Assembly: GCA_937132175.1 (NCBI GenBank)
Contig: CAKZNU010000133.1
Location: 1 to 5,287, forward strand
Reading direction: 5' to 3'
From: an uncultured euryarchaeote
Lineage (GTDB): Archaea > Nanohalarchaeota > Nanosalinia > Nanosalinales > Nanosalinaceae
DNA length: 5,287 nucleotides
Under the pieces are notes generated by a model. It saw nothing but the letters and a program-made list of their open reading frames with translations. It searched no databases and was not told the DNA's origin. Positions 4,339 through 5,287 of this stretch are shown here, in pieces (the first letter of the stretch is position 1; each line of letters starts with the position of its first letter). The translations under genes were made by a program, and so were the position numbers.

Positions 4339-5287
4339 GACCACAGGAGATACGGAAAGACTTTCCAATACTTCAGGAAAATCCCGGACTTGCGTATCTG
4401 GACAACGCTGCAACCAGCCAGAAGCCTCGAGAGGTTATCAGGAGACTGGAGACCTTCTACACGGAGGAAAACTCAAACGTCGGCAGAGGGGTTTATGACC
4501 TGGCTTCTACCGCTACACAGGTTTATGAAGACTCAAGGCAGACGATCGCAGAGTTTATAGGAGCAAACAAGGACGAAATCGTCTTCGTCCGCAACACTAC
4601 AGAAGCGGAGAATCTGCTGGCAGAATCGATGGATGTGGAAGGTGAAGTGGTACTCAGTGAGATGGCTCATCACTCCGAACAGCTTCCATGGAGAAGAGCA
4701 ACAGGATCCTCAGACAACTTCAGCTTCATCGATACTGAAGACGGCAGACTCTCCGTAGACTCCGCAGAGAAAGAGATCAGCCAGGATACAGAGGTAGTGG
4801 TCATCAGCCACGTATCGAACGTTTTCGGAGTTGAGAACCCTGTAGAAGAGATTACAGAGATCGCACATGAAAACGGTGCAAAGGTGATTCTTGATGCGGC
4901 ACAGTCCGTACCACACACATCTGTGGATGTCAAGGAGCTTGAGGTAGAGTTCCTCACGTTCTCAGGTCACAAGATGCTTGGTCCTACAGGTATTGGAGTT
5001 CTCTACGGAAAGAAACAGGAGCTTGAAGAGCTTGGCCCTTACCAGATCGGAGGGGGCATGGTTCAGAGCGTGGAAAAGAGATCAGTAAGCTATACAGAGC
5101 CTCCACAGAGGTTTGAGGCAGGTACGCCGAATATAGCAGGAGCTGCAGGCATGGCGGAGGCAGCAAGATACCTGCAAGATGTAGGCATGGGCGAGATCGA
5201 GGCCCATGACAGGGAGCTCTGTGAAAGAATCGGGGAGGGCCTCATCGGTATAGAAGGGCTGCAAGGCGTGTTCTCCCGGGGGTGCCG
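4335..5287 (+). CDS. sufS: Cysteine desulfurase SufS, class V aminotransferase family (3' truncated by the window)
   Basis: SufS is a PLP enzyme that takes sulfur from L-cysteine, leaving alanine, and passes it to the SufB scaffold. The frame starts at the ATG overlapping the sufD stop and runs 317 codons to the window edge with no stop. Landmarks are IRKDFPIL (6-13), YLDNAATSQKPREVI (21-35), the HHSEQLPW segment (112-119) with the PLP-stacking histidine, SHVSNVFG (158-165), ILDAAQSVPH (185-194) with Asp187 and Gln190 for the cofactor, the Schiff-base Lys213 in FSGHKMLGPTGIGVLYG (209-225), and RFEAGTPNIAG (259-269). These fit the SufS (group II) desulfurases. The catalytic cysteine, expected some 40 residues further on, is outside the window; Cys317 at the edge is not it. 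Odd residues include NVGRG where the usual motif is NVHRG, and HHSEQ where HHSN or HHAN is common. A selenocysteine lyase or related role is less likely given the sufBD context. Confidence 0.94.
   Translation, partial: MRPQEIRKDFPILQENPGLAYLDNAATSQKPREVIRRLETFYTEENSNVGRGVYDLASTATQVYEDSRQTIAEFIGANKDEIVFVRNTTEAENLLAESMDVEGEVVLSEMAHHSEQLPWRRATGSSDNFSFIDTEDGRLSVDSAEKEISQDTEVVVISHVSNVFGVENPVEEITEIAHENGAKVILDAAQSVPHTSVDVKELEVEFLTFSGHKMLGPTGIGVLYGKKQELEELGPYQIGGGMVQSVEKRSVSYTEPPQRFEAGTPNIAGAAGMAEAARYLQDVGMGEIEAHDRELCERIGEGLIGIEGLQGVFSRGC

Noticed and set aside
5266..5287. Cys317 at the window edge as the SufS catalytic cysteine
   Set aside because: In SufS the catalytic cysteine lies in a loop well past this point, and the surrounding sequence (VFSRGC) does not match that loop.

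Overview
The window reads as a compact piece of a halophilic archaeal genome. The proteins are strongly acidic: in the first 160 residues of SufB I count 45 Asp/Glu against 19 Lys/Arg, with Glu nearly twice Asp. Promoters look archaeal, with TATA-like boxes about 25 nt ahead of start codons that have almost no leader. Arg is often AGA/AGG and Ile often ATA, and GC is only about 50%. That codon use and GC are unlike typical high-GC Haloarchaea. A nanohaloarchaeon or another moderate-GC halophilic archaeon fits better, but this is inference and not a proven assignment.

Layout. Positions 3-1022 (+) hold the C-terminal half of an XPD/Rad3-type helicase, cut by the left edge. Positions 1019-1686 (-) hold two small, overlapping membrane-protein genes that together make a split (two-subunit) lycopene cyclase, crtYc then crtYd. 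The helicase and crtYd converge and their stop codons overlap. Positions 1687-1852 are a divergent promoter region. Positions 1853-5287 (+) hold a tightly packed Fe-S cluster assembly operon, sufB-sufD-sufS, in which each junction is a 4-nt ATGA overlap. sufS runs off the right edge without a stop.

How the genes work together. SufB and SufD form the scaffold on which Fe-S clusters are built, and SufS supplies sulfur from cysteine. The ATPase SufC, which the scaffold needs, is neither upstream of sufB nor between the genes, so it must lie downstream of sufS or elsewhere. XPD-family helicases usually carry a 4Fe-4S cluster, but the cluster domain would lie left of this window. The lycopene cyclase pair would make beta-carotene-type rings, a step toward retinal in rhodopsin-bearing halophiles.

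The most notable non-coding signal is the shared promoter. The same 10-mer, ATTTAAAGAT, stands the same distance (19 nt from its last base) ahead of the GTG of crtYc and the internal ATG of sufB. This supports leaderless transcription of both units and fixes the sufB start at 1853, not at the longer upstream ATG. No RNA genes, mobile elements or CRISPR arrays were seen.
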